Source of the DNA: Begonia masoniana
Taxonomy: Eukaryota; Streptophyta; Magnoliopsida; Cucurbitales; Begoniaceae
Length of the DNA: 64,000 bases
NCBI GenBank assembly: GCA_022432975.1
Contig: CM039509.1
Coordinates: 22,165,432 to 22,229,431 of the forward strand
Direction: 5' to 3'
Each line of letters opens with the position of its first letter. Within the stretch, counting starts at the first letter, position 1. This document shows positions 52,086 to 62,100 of this stretch, in pieces. The translations under genes were made by a program, and so were the position numbers. Under the pieces are notes generated by a model. That model did no database searches, was not told where the DNA came from, and saw nothing but the letters and a program-made list of their open reading frames with translations.

Positions 52086-52860
52086 TGTAACACCCGATTT
52101 TAGGGTTTTTGATTTTTCCAAGTATAATGACATTTTTATAATTATACCCAATTAAGTCTGTTTTGCGAACGAAGAGTTTGAATAGAGCCCTAGTAATAAA
52201 TTGGAATTATTGGTGAAATAAGGAGATTTGAGGAAACAGAAATCGTTAGCTAAATCAAGAACCTAACGAAGAAACAAGTATAAGTTAAGTGGAAGATTAA
52301 AACGGTCATTTGACAAGTCAATTTTAGTTAAATAAACAAAATCCCTCTTTTTCCCTTCATCACTTAACGTAAATTTCCTTTTCTCTCAACCTTCAATGGC
52401 GATTTCTCCTCTCCCTCACACTTTTCTCTCTTCCGGCGATTCTCCCTTCATGTTTTCTTCTCCAATCTCAACCCTAGGTAAGATTCTATAGTTTTTGGAT
52501 GTTAGCTCTTGATTTCTAGAGGTTTAAAAGATTAGGGTTTCGTAGGATTTTTGTAAAAATAGCCGGGTTTTGTTAGTAATGGTTAATTATAGTTGTATTT
52601 ACGATTATTGAACGTTATTGGACGTAGTTAGGCGTTATGCATGCTTGGATTGCAACTTTCTGGTTTGAAGCTTAAGAAAATCTCCATTAATGGAGGTTTA
52701 GAATTTGTGAGCGTAAATTGCTCGACGAAATGCCTCAATGAGTTAAATTAGAGTTTTAGGAAATTTCCTTTAGTAAGGAGTTTCGTCAATCTTCGAAATT
52801 TGATTTCCTAGGCTCGATTTTAATTACGATTGTTGTGAATTGCCTTAGGTCAACAACGCT
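52086..52860 (+). mobile_element. LTR-F, second copy, interrupted by LTR-G
   Basis: Starts TGTAACACCCGATTTTAGGG at 52086 within satellite; the preceding 5-mer is TTGTG. The LTR breaks off at 52860 in exon 2 (CCTTAG|GTCAACAACGCT), where LTR-G begins. The rest lies beyond the window. Confidence 0.85.
52396..52477 (+). other. LTR-F exon 1 of candidate small ORF
   Basis: ATG at 52396 opens MAISPLPHTFLSSGD... and stays open to the donor CCCTAG|GTAAGA at 52477. Length is 82 nt, so the junction is phase 1, as in LTR-B and LTR-G. The start MAIS resembles MVIS of LTR-G. Exon 2 begins GTCAACAACGC (frame QQR, compare EQRSW in LTR-E and LTR-K) and is cut by LTR-G. Confidence 0.4.
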
Positions 52861-54181
52861 TGTAACACCCAGAAATTTTATCGTATAATGCAACACGTGG
52901 ACATCATATCGGTATTTAATTTTCGTAATTCCTATGAAAGAAAAAAATAAATAAATAAATAATTGTGGGTTGAAATTGAGAAGTTGTAAATTGATAAATG
53001 TGAGTTAGTGGATTTTGATGGAAATTGAGGATAAAAGAAATTATAAGGTTAGAGAAATCTTGGAGATTTTAAGTATGGGGAAATATTTTTGGGGAGGGCA
53101 AATTTGAGAATTTGAAGGTCAAGCTTCTTTGGGAAGCTAATGATTTTTTAAAGAAAAAGAAAAGGGAAAAATAAAAACTAAAGACTTTAGTCTTCCCCCA
53201 TTTTCACGTGAAGAAACACCTCCATGGTGATTTCCTTTTTGGCCAATTCTCCCCTTTCTCCAGCGAAGAAAAACCCATCACTTTCTCCTCCTTTCTTGCT
53301 CCGTAGAGGTAAGGTTTAAATTATAGAAATGGGTTTTTACGTTTATGGTAGATGGGTGTCGATTTTGACGGAGAGAATTCATGGGTTTTCTGTTTTTTTT
53401 AGGGTTTCATGATTCTTTTCTCTTATTTGAAGGTTAACCACGAATTTTCCTTCTAATTCCTTGAAGTTTGACGGTAAGACAACATTCCTTGATAAATTGA
53501 TAGATATTGGTTGATGATTCAAATATGCAAAACTTGAAAATGTTAGGGCAGCTTTAGTTTTTCGATTTTCTGTCATTTCTTGGGTTTGGATTTTAATAAA
53601 TGGATGATTCTATGCTAAAATAGACATCTTAAGGATTTTATAGGCTTTCGAATCATCGAATTTGGACAAGTATTGGATTTATTATGAATTTTTGAAACTT
53701 GTTGAAAGTTTGATGAAAACTGGAGAATGTTTGGGCAGTTTCAGTTTTGGGGATTTTCGACCAATCTATTGGATTTTGGTTGCTAAATGGATTATACCAT
53801 ATGAAACTAGACACCTTAAAGATTCCATAGCACCTCGAATTATCGAATTCGGACATATATTCGATTTATTACGAATTTTTGAATATATTGTACAAAAACT
53901 GAAAAATTCTTGCAGCAGTTTCGGTTTTAGTAATTCTGATTTAGTGGAGGGTTTTTGATTTATAAATTGACCTTAGAATATTAAAGTAGACTCTTTTAGG
54001 AGTCTATAGCATTTTGAATTATTGAATTCGGATAAGTGTACACAAAGTTGTGAATTTTCAAAGTTAGCTTTTATGATTTAAGTTGGTTGGTTGGTTTGTG
54101 TTGGTTCAAATTGCTCCAATAGGTTGTAATGCATATTGGTACCCTCTTGGTTAAGTTTTGGACATTTTATGAATTGTGATG
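52861..54181 (+). mobile_element. LTR-G, 5' part (continues at 62101)
   Basis: Starts TGTAACACCCAGAAATTT at 52861; the preceding 5-mer is ACGCT. Exon 1 at 53224-53308. Intron 1 contains three diverged ~180-bp direct repeats (about 53590-54060, marked by GAATCATCGAATTTGGACAAG-like words at 53651, 53837 and 54016). Element E is inserted in this intron with TSD TGATG. The 3' end is not in the window. Confidence 0.87.
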
Positions 54182-55128
54182 TGTAATATCTAGCTTTACT
54201 GGATATTATTATTATTTTAATATATAATGGCATTTTTGTAAATATGTCAAAACAAGCCCGTTTCTCAAGAAGAAAGCGTCATTACGATCCTAACGATTAA
54301 TAGGAATTTTAAGGAAATTATGAGAATTTTCGGAGTTTAAACGCTATATTCCGAGTAGATACATTTATCGAAATGTAAAAGACGTTCTCGTAAAAATAGC
54401 AAACGAGGTCCGTTTTGCGAACGGATAGTTTTGTTAGATCCTAAATAATAAGTTGGACATATTGTTAAAATAAGGAAATTTGGTGAACCCGAATAGTTGG
54501 ACGATTAACGAACCGAATGACGAAACGAATATAAAAACTATGGAAGGGCATTTTAGTAATTTGCAAAACCAAAATTTATAAAATTAACCAAAATTCATTT
54601 TCTCTTCATTTCCTCTCTTCCTTCGTGATTTCCAGAGAGCTTCTCTCTGCTCTCTCCCTCTGGTCGCCGACGTCGATCAACGATCCGACCTCCGTTCTCC
54701 TCCGTTTCTCTTCCGTTCTTCGTGATTCTTCCTCTCTCGCTACCCTAGGTATGAACCTACGATCTTAGAGTGTTTATTTCGATTTTTACGAAGTTTAAAT
54801 AATTAGGGTTTCGATCGATTTTCGTTAAAAACGCAAATTAGGGTTCGCAATTAATAGGTTAGCCTTGATTAAGTATATATTAAACGTATTTGACGTTATT
54901 GGACGAAGTTAAATTGAATTGTGGAAAAATGTTAAATTCGAGAATTTAGGGATTTTCGAGAAAGGTTCGTGAATTGTGATTTTGAACCATCGAGCGTGAA
55001 TTGGTCGTTTAGACGTCTAGATTAGTTAAGTTAGAACTTTAGGAAAGTTCCTTAGTTAAGAATTTTATTAAATTGGACAATTGGGAGTTCAGATGCGTCA
55101 TATTGACAATATTGTAAATTTGCCTCAG

Positions 55129-55713
55129 ACGAACAACGCTCGTGGACGGAGCTTGAGCTGCAACGGACGCTAGGTAAGTTCTCGTGATCTTCTCTGGCCG
55201 ATTGGACTACACCGTACTTCGATGTAGCGTCGAGGATCTCAATGGATTGGTTGTTTTAAATTGTTTGTTTTAAATTGCTTTGGGTCGGGTAAATAGGTTT
55301 ATAGTTGTTTTAGGTTATTCTATTTCGGTCTCGATGGTATGCATGATGGTTGTTTACTTTATGTTCATGTCTGTTCATGCATCACGTGTTTTAAATGTCA
55401 TGAAAACGAATTTCCGCACGACGTTTTAAAGTAAATGCAAAGAAAGAATGACCCTTCGGTATATAGTTTAAATGGCCCATCGGAATACAGTTTATAGCAA
55501 AGCAAAGCAAAGAAATCGGTATACAGTATATAGCAAAGCAAAGCAAAGCAAAGTAAAGTAAAGTAAAGAAAACAATGCATGATTTATAGATTCATATGCA
55601 CAGCACGCATTTGCATTTACTAGAGCTTACTGAGATTTTTATCTCATAGATGTCTGTATGGTGTAGGTGACGTAAACCCAGGTGAGGACGACGTTCCACC
55701 TTCTGATGTTTGA
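55129..55713 (+). other. Candidate LTR small ORF, exons 2-3 (element E left LTR)
   Basis: Exon 2 (55129-55173, 45 nt, acceptor CCTCAG|AC) reads EQRSWTELELQRT after the junction codon. Exon 3 (55667-55713) reads DVNPGEDDVPPSDV and TGA. Exon 1 is open in phase in this copy (ending DSSSLATL) but lacks any ATG: where LTR-G has ATGGTGATTTCC this LTR has TCGTGATTTCC. The right LTR has single-base insertions in exons 1 and 3 that break the frame. Confidence 0.42.
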
Positions 55714-56232
55714 GGCGGTTGATGGATGATGGCCCGTGGGAGTGCGCCGGGCAGTCGAGGCGCGTTTTGACCCGTGGGGGAAGTATTTTGGGATTTTGTG
55801 ATGTTTGGGCTGATGTCAATTTGCATAGAACATATTAAGATGCTTGGTCTGGTAGTTGATAGGTTTACTTTGACGTTTCAAATGTTTTGGTAATCGTATT
55901 TAAAACGTTTTGTTAAGTATTTTATTTAAATGTTATAGAAAATGTGTTAAATAGTTGTAGGGTTGGTTACGGATATGCTCGGTTCTTAGAGCTATCCACG
56001 CGGTTGGATTTCGCAAAGTCCGCTGCAAATGGATTGAGTTTAGAATACGTATTAGTTAAGTTTAAATGATAAATTGATGGTGATTAGTGGTGGAAGTGGA
56101 AAATGCTAAAAGTGGCAGGATGATGTTCTGCTCTCTGGAATTTCCAGAGAGCACTTGTAAAAATAGAGAGAAATGAAGTAGGAGATCGCTCTCTGGAATC
56201 TCGGATTCCAGAGAGTGGGAGAGGAGAAAATG

Positions 56233-56395
56233 GTCGCTGCAAAGTGCAGCGACCAGTCGCTGCAATATGCAGCGACTGGGTGCTGCACATTGCAGCGCCT
56301 GATCGCTGCAATGTGCAGCGATCGGGCGCTGCACATTGCAGCGCCTGATCGCTGCAACGTGCAGCGATCGGGCGCTGCACATTGCAGCGCCTAGG
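56233..56395 (+). repeat. GCTGCA/TGCAGC inverted-repeat array in LTR-E
   Basis: A run of short palindromes such as GGTCGCTGCAAAGTGCAGCG followed by ACC, and GCGCTGCACATTGCAGCGC. The right LTR (61708-61810) and the chimeric copy (63252-63360) have shorter versions, so unit number varies between copies. Confidence 0.9.
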
Positions 56396-56692
56396 CGCTC
56401 AGTCGCCGCACCTGCTTCCCTCCGTTTTTCCGGTTTTGCCCTTCTGCGATTTGTTTACTGTTTTAAATGATTTTAATTGTTTTAAATAGTTTACTTTATT
56501 TACTTTTAATTGTTTTAAATTGTTTTAAAAGCTTCGAAAGTTAGATTTAATTTCTGATTTCGGTTTAGGTTTAGTTTACAGTTTAATTAAGTTTGTTTAA
56601 AATGATAAGTTAAAGATATGAGTATAAAGTGTAAAATAAAAATGAAAAATTTATACGGGTAAATGGGTACAGTTTTGGGGGTGTTACAGTTA

Positions 56693-56704
56693 TGGTATCA
56701 GAGC
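56693..56704 (+). other. Element E primer-binding site (tRNA-iMet)
   Basis: TGGTATCAGAGC, an exact match to the initiator Met tRNA primer sequence, starts four bases after the LTR end. Confidence 0.92.
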
Positions 56705-56850
56705 CCCCGGGTTTTAAAATCGGTTCTGTAGACTGCTCGACTGCACAGCCACTACGCGGACATCCTTCATCAACTGTAAGTCTGTTTTATAGCTTTATTG
56801 ATTTGGTTTCTTAGGATTATTGTTTTGATGTTTTATAGGATTTTTATAAA

Positions 56851-57936
56851 ATGGTTCGAGGAAGGGATCCTAGAGATGACGCGCTAGATCGATTTACGGA
56901 GTTGATAGATCGCCAGTCTCAGCATATGGACCGACAAGCGCAGCAGATTACGGACTTACTAAATCGAGAGAACCAGAGGGTCCGGGATTTGGTAGTTCCC
57001 AACAACCAGGGCATGCAAAAGTTTCAGGGCCTACGACCTCCAGTGTTCGATGGTCGATCATCGGATCCTACTGTTGCGGAGGAATGGATCCGAGTTATGG
57101 AGGATATGTTAGCTTATGCCGAGGTAGGGAACGGGAGCATGGTGGCGTATGCTACTTTTCACTTAGCGATGGATGCCCGTTTTTGGTGGGATTCGATCAA
57201 AGCGACGACGGACGTATCAGTTATGACTTGGGATCGATTCAAGTTTGTATTTTTTGACAAGTATTTTAATCGCACAGTGAGAGTGGCGAAGAGGAATGAG
57301 TTCACACAGCTGAGGCAGACAGGTTCAGTTGCAGAATATATCCGGAAGTTTGAGGCTTTATCGCGATTTGCACCGCGCCTTGTCAGTGATAACGAGGAGA
57401 AGGTACACCAGTTTATGGAGGGCCTTAATTCGGAGATCCGGATGCACGTTGTTGTATCAGGTATTGTCGATGTACCCTACTCTGACATCACAACTAGGGC
57501 TCTGGATATTGAGGCCGCCAGAGCTACTTGTGTTAGACCGAGGGAGCCAGCTAAGGGCTTCTTCCGTGAGATTCAACCTCGGTCGCAGAATCAAGACTGG
57601 CAGCCGAGAGCACAGCAACAACAACAACAACAAAGAGACATTAAAAGGCCTCTAGAAGGAGGCAACGATCGAGGGAAAGGCAAACAGGTACAAGGGGCTT
57701 CTCAGTTACCTCTTTGCCCTACATGTCAGAGGGAGCACAGAGGACAGTGCAGGGTAGGCACAAATGTGTGCTATTGGTGTGGAGAACCAGGCCATTTTGT
57801 TAAAGACTGCCCGAATCAGGGACGAGATCAATCAGGCAGAGATCAAAGGAAAGTTGTATCGAGAGTCCTTGCGTTCATCGAGCCTGACAACGCCGACGAT
57901 GGGGCCCAGCCTTCTACAATTGCAGGTATTATTTAA
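56851..57936 (+). CDS. gag: Element E Gag polyprotein (intact, 361 aa)
   Basis: ATG at 56851 opens MVRGRDPRDDALDRFTELID, a helical N-terminus with QAQQITDLLNRENQRV. The capsid region has LRPPVFDGRSSDPTVAEEWI, ATFHLAMDARFWWDSI, WDRFKFVFFDKYF, AEYIRKFEALSRFAPRLV and KVHQFMEGLNSEIR, as in Tekay-type retrotransposon gag. A CAA-coded poly-Gln run lies near residue 255. Two Cys clusters follow: CPTCQREHRGQC and the CCHC knuckle CYWCGEPGHFVKDC (about residues 307-320), which binds RNA. It ends ...QPSTIAGII, near where the protease would begin. Gag forms the particle and packages element RNA. No frameshift is seen. Confidence 0.93.
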   Translation: MVRGRDPRDDALDRFTELIDRQSQHMDRQAQQITDLLNRENQRVRDLVVPNNQGMQKFQGLRPPVFDGRSSDPTVAEEWIRVMEDMLAYAEVGNGSMVAYATFHLAMDARFWWDSIKATTDVSVMTWDRFKFVFFDKYFNRTVRVAKRNEFTQLRQTGSVAEYIRKFEALSRFAPRLVSDNEEKVHQFMEGLNSEIRMHVVVSGIVDVPYSDITTRALDIEAARATCVRPREPAKGFFREIQPRSQNQDWQPRAQQQQQQQRDIKRPLEGGNDRGKGKQVQGASQLPLCPTCQREHRGQCRVGTNVCYWCGEPGHFVKDCPNQGRDQSGRDQRKVVSRVLAFIEPDNADDGAQPSTIAGII

Positions 57937-59658
57937 ATTACTTGTACAACAATATGTATATGATAGATAAGGTATTTAAATCTGAAACTAGTAAGGAAGA
58001 GAATAATAGATGAGTAAGATGAATTACTAGGCAAAAACCCTCAAGGGAGGATAATAGGACACACATAGGATTAGTTCGATTTAATCAACGGAGTTTGCGA
58101 ACCTAGAGTTGAGTAACAATTATAGGAATACGTCCTATGAGATATGGATTTGAAGTAGGTAGGGATTGTGCCTAATTGGCAACCGTTTGGAGTATTAGAA
58201 TGCGACTAGTCAAGAAAGAAGAAAGTTTAGAAATAAACCTATAAAGGGATACCTAGATTGTTATAATACCTAAAGTGTGTTTAAATAGATCAAGTACCGT
58301 AGAGCTCGTATATTGAGAATTTGTATGAAGTTAGGAGTGTCTAGATTAGGATAGAATTCAAGAGTTAAAGTTAGAATGATTTCCGAGTAGAATAGTTGGA
58401 ACCTGATTGGAAAGAGCGAACAAGAATAGATTAGTCGATGAACTCCAAGTAGCCTCGAGGAATTTAGTGAAGGTAAAGTAGATCGTTGGAATAAATGAGA
58501 GCGTAGATTGGCGATTAAAGGATAACAAATTGAGAAATTTGCGATTTATAGAATAAGGAGAGTGAGAATTATCACCGAAACCGTCTAAGTAAACTTAGAG
58601 GTGAGATTAAGTTAGTAAATTTCTAGTGATCGACTAGTGTGTGGCAGGTCGGGACCAAGTAGTGCATGAATGACTTAGGTTAGAATGACTAGTTTAGAGC
58701 GCATCAATGAGGGGATTTAGAGACTTGACCATGCTTAGAGCAAATAGAGTTTAAGATAAACAAAAGAGTGTAACGTTAGTAGAGTGAGAACTTTAATTGA
58801 GAATAGAGTGGTAGAATTTAAGGACAAAACTATGGTGACATAGTTTGAGGAGTATAGCATTGTAAGCTTAGATGTAGAATCCGCCCTGAATTAACTGGCG
58901 GGATTGGTAAGTTGCCTAGGAAAATATGTGATGTAGGAGATTTAGTAAGACATAATGTGTGAGTGAGGATATGTACAATCCAGTTGAGAGTAGAGATTTC
59001 GAATTTAAGGCTAATGTTGGAAGGTAAAGTCGACGTTTTGGTTTAAAATCATAGAGATAGACCCTAGGGATGACGGGATCAGAGTTAACAAAAGGAAGTT
59101 CGAATTTTGTTAGAGATAGAATTCTAAGTAAATACTGACTGTAGCTCATAGTTTGACTCGCATTGACCAAGTAGTGTTATAGACGTATAATTGTAGGGTA
59201 TAACGATGAGGACTTAATTAGGAAACCCGCACTGAAATAGTCTCCAAAATTCAATGAGTTACCCAAGAAGTTAAGTGACCAGTAAATCCTTTGGGTGATA
59301 CAGTTACGAGGAATCGTTACCCGGGCGAATATAGAAATGTGGGTCGACACGGGTCTCGACTACAGATGAGGCCAACGAAGTTATAGAGAAGTTTAGGTAA
59401 ATCAATTTGAGATTTAAGGACTTAACTAAGCTCAGTGCTTTAGTAAGGAGGTGTACGATCAGATCGAAGGTAAAGAATACAAGTTTAAGGCCGATATTGG
59501 AGAGTATAGTGGACAGTTTGGGTTGAGAACCACGAAGAGTGACCGTAAGTACAAATGATAATCGAAGCACAAGGTTGCGTGATACGAGACATGGACATCA
59601 AAGGCTACATAAGCTAAGTTAAATTTTGAGGACAAAATTTTAAATAAGGTGGGTGGAA
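57937..59658 (+). other. Element E non-coding internal region in place of pol
   Basis: About 1.7 kb, purine-rich, without long frames or recognisable RT, RNase H or integrase. Two diverged direct repeats are visible near 58960-59110 and 59450-59560 (shared words such as TAGAGATTTCGAATTTAAGG against TAAAGAATACAAGTTTAAGG). It ends with the Tekay 3' signature TTTTGAGGACAAAATTTTAA and polypurine tract AAGGTGGGTGGAA (59646-59658). Confidence 0.75.
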
Positions 59659-62100
59659 TGTAATATCCAGCTTTACTGGATATTATTATTATTTTAATAT
59701 ATAATGGCATTTTTGTAAATATGTCAAAACAAGCCCGTTTCTCAAGAAGAAAGCGTCATTACGATCCTAACGATTAATAGGAATTTTAAGGAAATTATGA
59801 GAATTTTCGGAGTTTAAACGCTATATTCCGAGTAGATACATTTATCGAAATGTAAAAGACGTTCTCGTAAAAATAGCAAACGAGGTCCGTTTTGCGAACG
59901 GATAGTTTTGTTAGATCCTAAATAATAAGTTGGACATATTGTTAAAATAAGGAAATTTGGTGAACCCGAATAGTTGGACGATTAACGAACCGAATGACGA
60001 AACGAATATAAAAACTATGGAAGGGCATTTTAGTAATTTGCAAAACCAAAATTTATAAAATTAACCAAAATCCCTTTTCTCTTCATTTCCTCTCTTCCTT
60101 CGTGATTTCCAGAGAGCTTCTCTCTGCTCTCTCCCTCTGGTCGCCGACGTCGATCAACGATCTGACCTCCGTTCTCCTCCGTTTCTTTTCCGTTCTTCGT
60201 GATTCTTCCTCCTCTCGCTACCCTAGGTATGAACCAACGATCTTAGAGTGTTTATTTCGATTTCTACGAAGTTTAAATAATTAGGGTTTCGATCGATTTT
60301 CGTTAAAAACGCAAATTAGGATTCGTAATTAATAGGTTAGCCTTGATTAAGTATATATTAAACGTATTTGACGTTATTGGACGAAGTTAAATTGAATTGT
60401 GGAAAAATGTTAAATTCGAGAATTTAGGGATTTTCGAGAAAGGTTCGTGAATTGTGATTTTGAACCATCGAGCGTGAATTGGTCGTTTAGACGTCTAGAT
60501 TAGTTAAGTTAGAACTTTAGGAAAGTTCCTTAGTTAAGAATTTTATTAAATTGGACAATTGGGAGTTCAGATGCGTCATATTGACAATATTGTAAATTTG
60601 CCTCAGACGAACAACGCTCGTGGACGGAGCTTGAGCTGCAACGGACGCGAGGTAAGTTCTCGTGATCTTCTCTGGCCGATTGGCCTACACCGTACTTCGA
60701 TGTAGCGTCGAGGATCTCAATGGATTGGTTGTTTTAAATTGTTTGTTTTAAATTGCTTTGGGTCGGGTAGATAGGTTTATAGTTGTTTTAGGTTATTCTA
60801 TTTCGGTCTCGATGGTATGCATGATGGTTGTTTACTTTATGTTCATGTCTGTTCATGCATCACGTGTTTTAAATGTCATGAAAACGAATTTCCGCACGAC
60901 GTTTTAAAGTAAATGCAAAGAAAGAATGACCCTTCGGTATATAGTTTAAATGGCCCATCGGAATACAGTTTATAGCAAAGCAAAGCAAAGAAATCGGTAT
61001 ACAGTATATAGCAAAGCAAAGCAAAGCAAAGCAAAGTAAAGTAAAGTAAAGAAAACAATGCATGATTTATAGATTCATATGCACAGCACGCATTTGCATT
61101 TACTAGAGCTTACTGAGATTTTATCTCATAGATGTCTGTATGGTGTAGGTGACGTAAACCCAGGTGAGGACGACGTTCCACCCTTCTGATGTTTGAGGCG
61201 GTTGATGGATGATGGCCCGTGGAGTGCGTTGGGCAGTCGAGGCGCGTTTTGACCCGTGGGGGAAGTATTTTGGATTTGTGATGTTTGGGCTGATGTCAAT
61301 TTGTATAGAACATATTAGGATGCTTGGTCTGGTAGTTGATAGGTTTACTTTGACGTTTCAAATGTTTTGGTAATCGTATTTAAAACGTTTTGTTAAGTAT
61401 TTTATTTAAATGTTATAGAAAATGTGTTAAATGGTTGTAGGGTTGGTTACGGATATGCTCGGTTCTTAGAGCTATCCACGCGGTTGGATTTCGCAAAGTC
61501 CGCTGCAAATGGATTGAGTTTAGAATACGTATAGTTAAGTTTAAATGATAAATTGATGGTGATTGTGTGGAAGTGGAAAATGCTAAAAGTGGCAGGATGA
61601 TGTTCTGCTCTCTGGCATTTCCAGAGAGCACTTGTAAAAATAGAGAGAAATGAAGTAGGAGATCGCTCTCTGGAATCTCGGATTCCAGAGAGTGGGAGAG
61701 GAGAAATGGTCGCTGCAAAGTGCAGCGACCAGTCGCTGCAATATGCAGCGACTGGCGCTGCACATTGCAGCGCCTGATCGCTGCAACGGCGCTGCACATT
61801 GCAGCGCCTAGGCGCTCAGTCGCCGCACCTGCTTCCCTCCGTTTTTCCGTTTCGCCCTTCCGCGATTTGTTACTGTTTTAAATGATTTAAATTGTTTTAA
61901 ATAGTTTACTTTATTTACTTTAATTGTTTTAAATTGTTTTAAAAGCTTCGAAAGTTAGATTTAATTTCTGATTTCGGTTTAGGTTTAGTTGTACAGTTTA
62001 ATTAAGTTTGTTTAAAATGATAAGTTAAGATATGAGTATAAAGTGTAAAATAAAAATGAAAAATTTATACGGTAAATGGGTACAGTTTGGGGGTGTTACA
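59659..62100 (+). repeat. Element E right (3') LTR
   Basis: Near-identical to the left LTR; differences include a shorter GCTGCA array and scattered one-base indels. Exon 2 lies at 60607-60651, hairpin at 60674-60685, exon 3 at 61149. Ends GGGGGTGTTACA at 62100, followed by TSD TGATG. Confidence 0.93.

Larger units (their letters stand above)
40142..52704 (+). repeat. 6.3-kb tandem segmental duplication (units 40142-46467 and 46468-52704)
   Basis: Unit 1 runs from inside LTR-D3 through LTR-B2, LTR-L and satellite into LTR-F. Unit 2 repeats the same order. The junction at 46459-46467 is GTTTAGAAT, which also occurs at the unit start (40133-40141) and unit end (52696-52704), so the breakpoint shows 9-bp microhomology. 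Units are 6326 and 6237 bp. The duplicates match exactly or nearly so over parts (for example 42475-42600 with 48708-48830), while about 44.3-48.7 kb is full of small indels. Confidence 0.88.
54182..56688 (+). repeat. Element E left (5') LTR
   Basis: Contains TATAAAAA near 54530, CT-rich exon 1 with donor CCCTAG|GTATG after 54748, exon 2 at 55129-55173, GGCC-GATT-GG hairpin at about 55196-55206, AGCAAAGCAAAG repeats (55495-55570) in intron 2, exon 3 at 55667. The 3' part has palindromes at 56130-56152 and 56192-56219 (CTCTCTGGAA against TTCCAGAGAG) and a GCTGCA...TGCAGC array at 56233-56395. AATAAAAA lies near the 3' end (about 56636). Confidence 0.93.
54182..62100 (+). mobile_element. Element E: gag-only LTR retrotransposon (TR-GAG-like, Tekay-type)
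   Basis: A two-LTR element of 7919 bp with LTRs at 54182-56688 (2507 bp) and 59659-62100 (2442 bp), TGTAATATC...GGGTGTTACA. TSD TGATG is exact (54177-54181 and 62101-62105). The internal region has a perfect Met-tRNA primer site, an intact gag, about 1.7 kb of non-coding sequence in place of pol, and a polypurine tract. The LTRs are almost identical by eye, so it is the youngest insertion here. With gag but no pol it fits the non-autonomous TR-GAG class and would need polymerase from elsewhere. Confidence 0.93.

Noticed and set aside
55495..55570. AGCAAAG repeats as telomere-like sequence
   Set aside because: The unit is CAAAG, not TTTAGGG, and it lies within intron 2 of LTR-E.
56062..56382. 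Minus-strand frames with repeated Cys-Ser-Ala and His-Ile-Ala words
   Set aside because: They are readings of the GCTGCA/TGCAGC array; copies at 61413 and 63082 differ with array length.
56693..56704. TGGTATCAGAGC as a possible tRNA gene remnant
   Set aside because: It is the primer-binding site next to the LTR; no cloverleaf surrounds it.
57937..59658. Degenerate pol in element E
   Set aside because: I looked for RT, RNase H and integrase motifs in all frames and saw none; the stretch looks non-coding.
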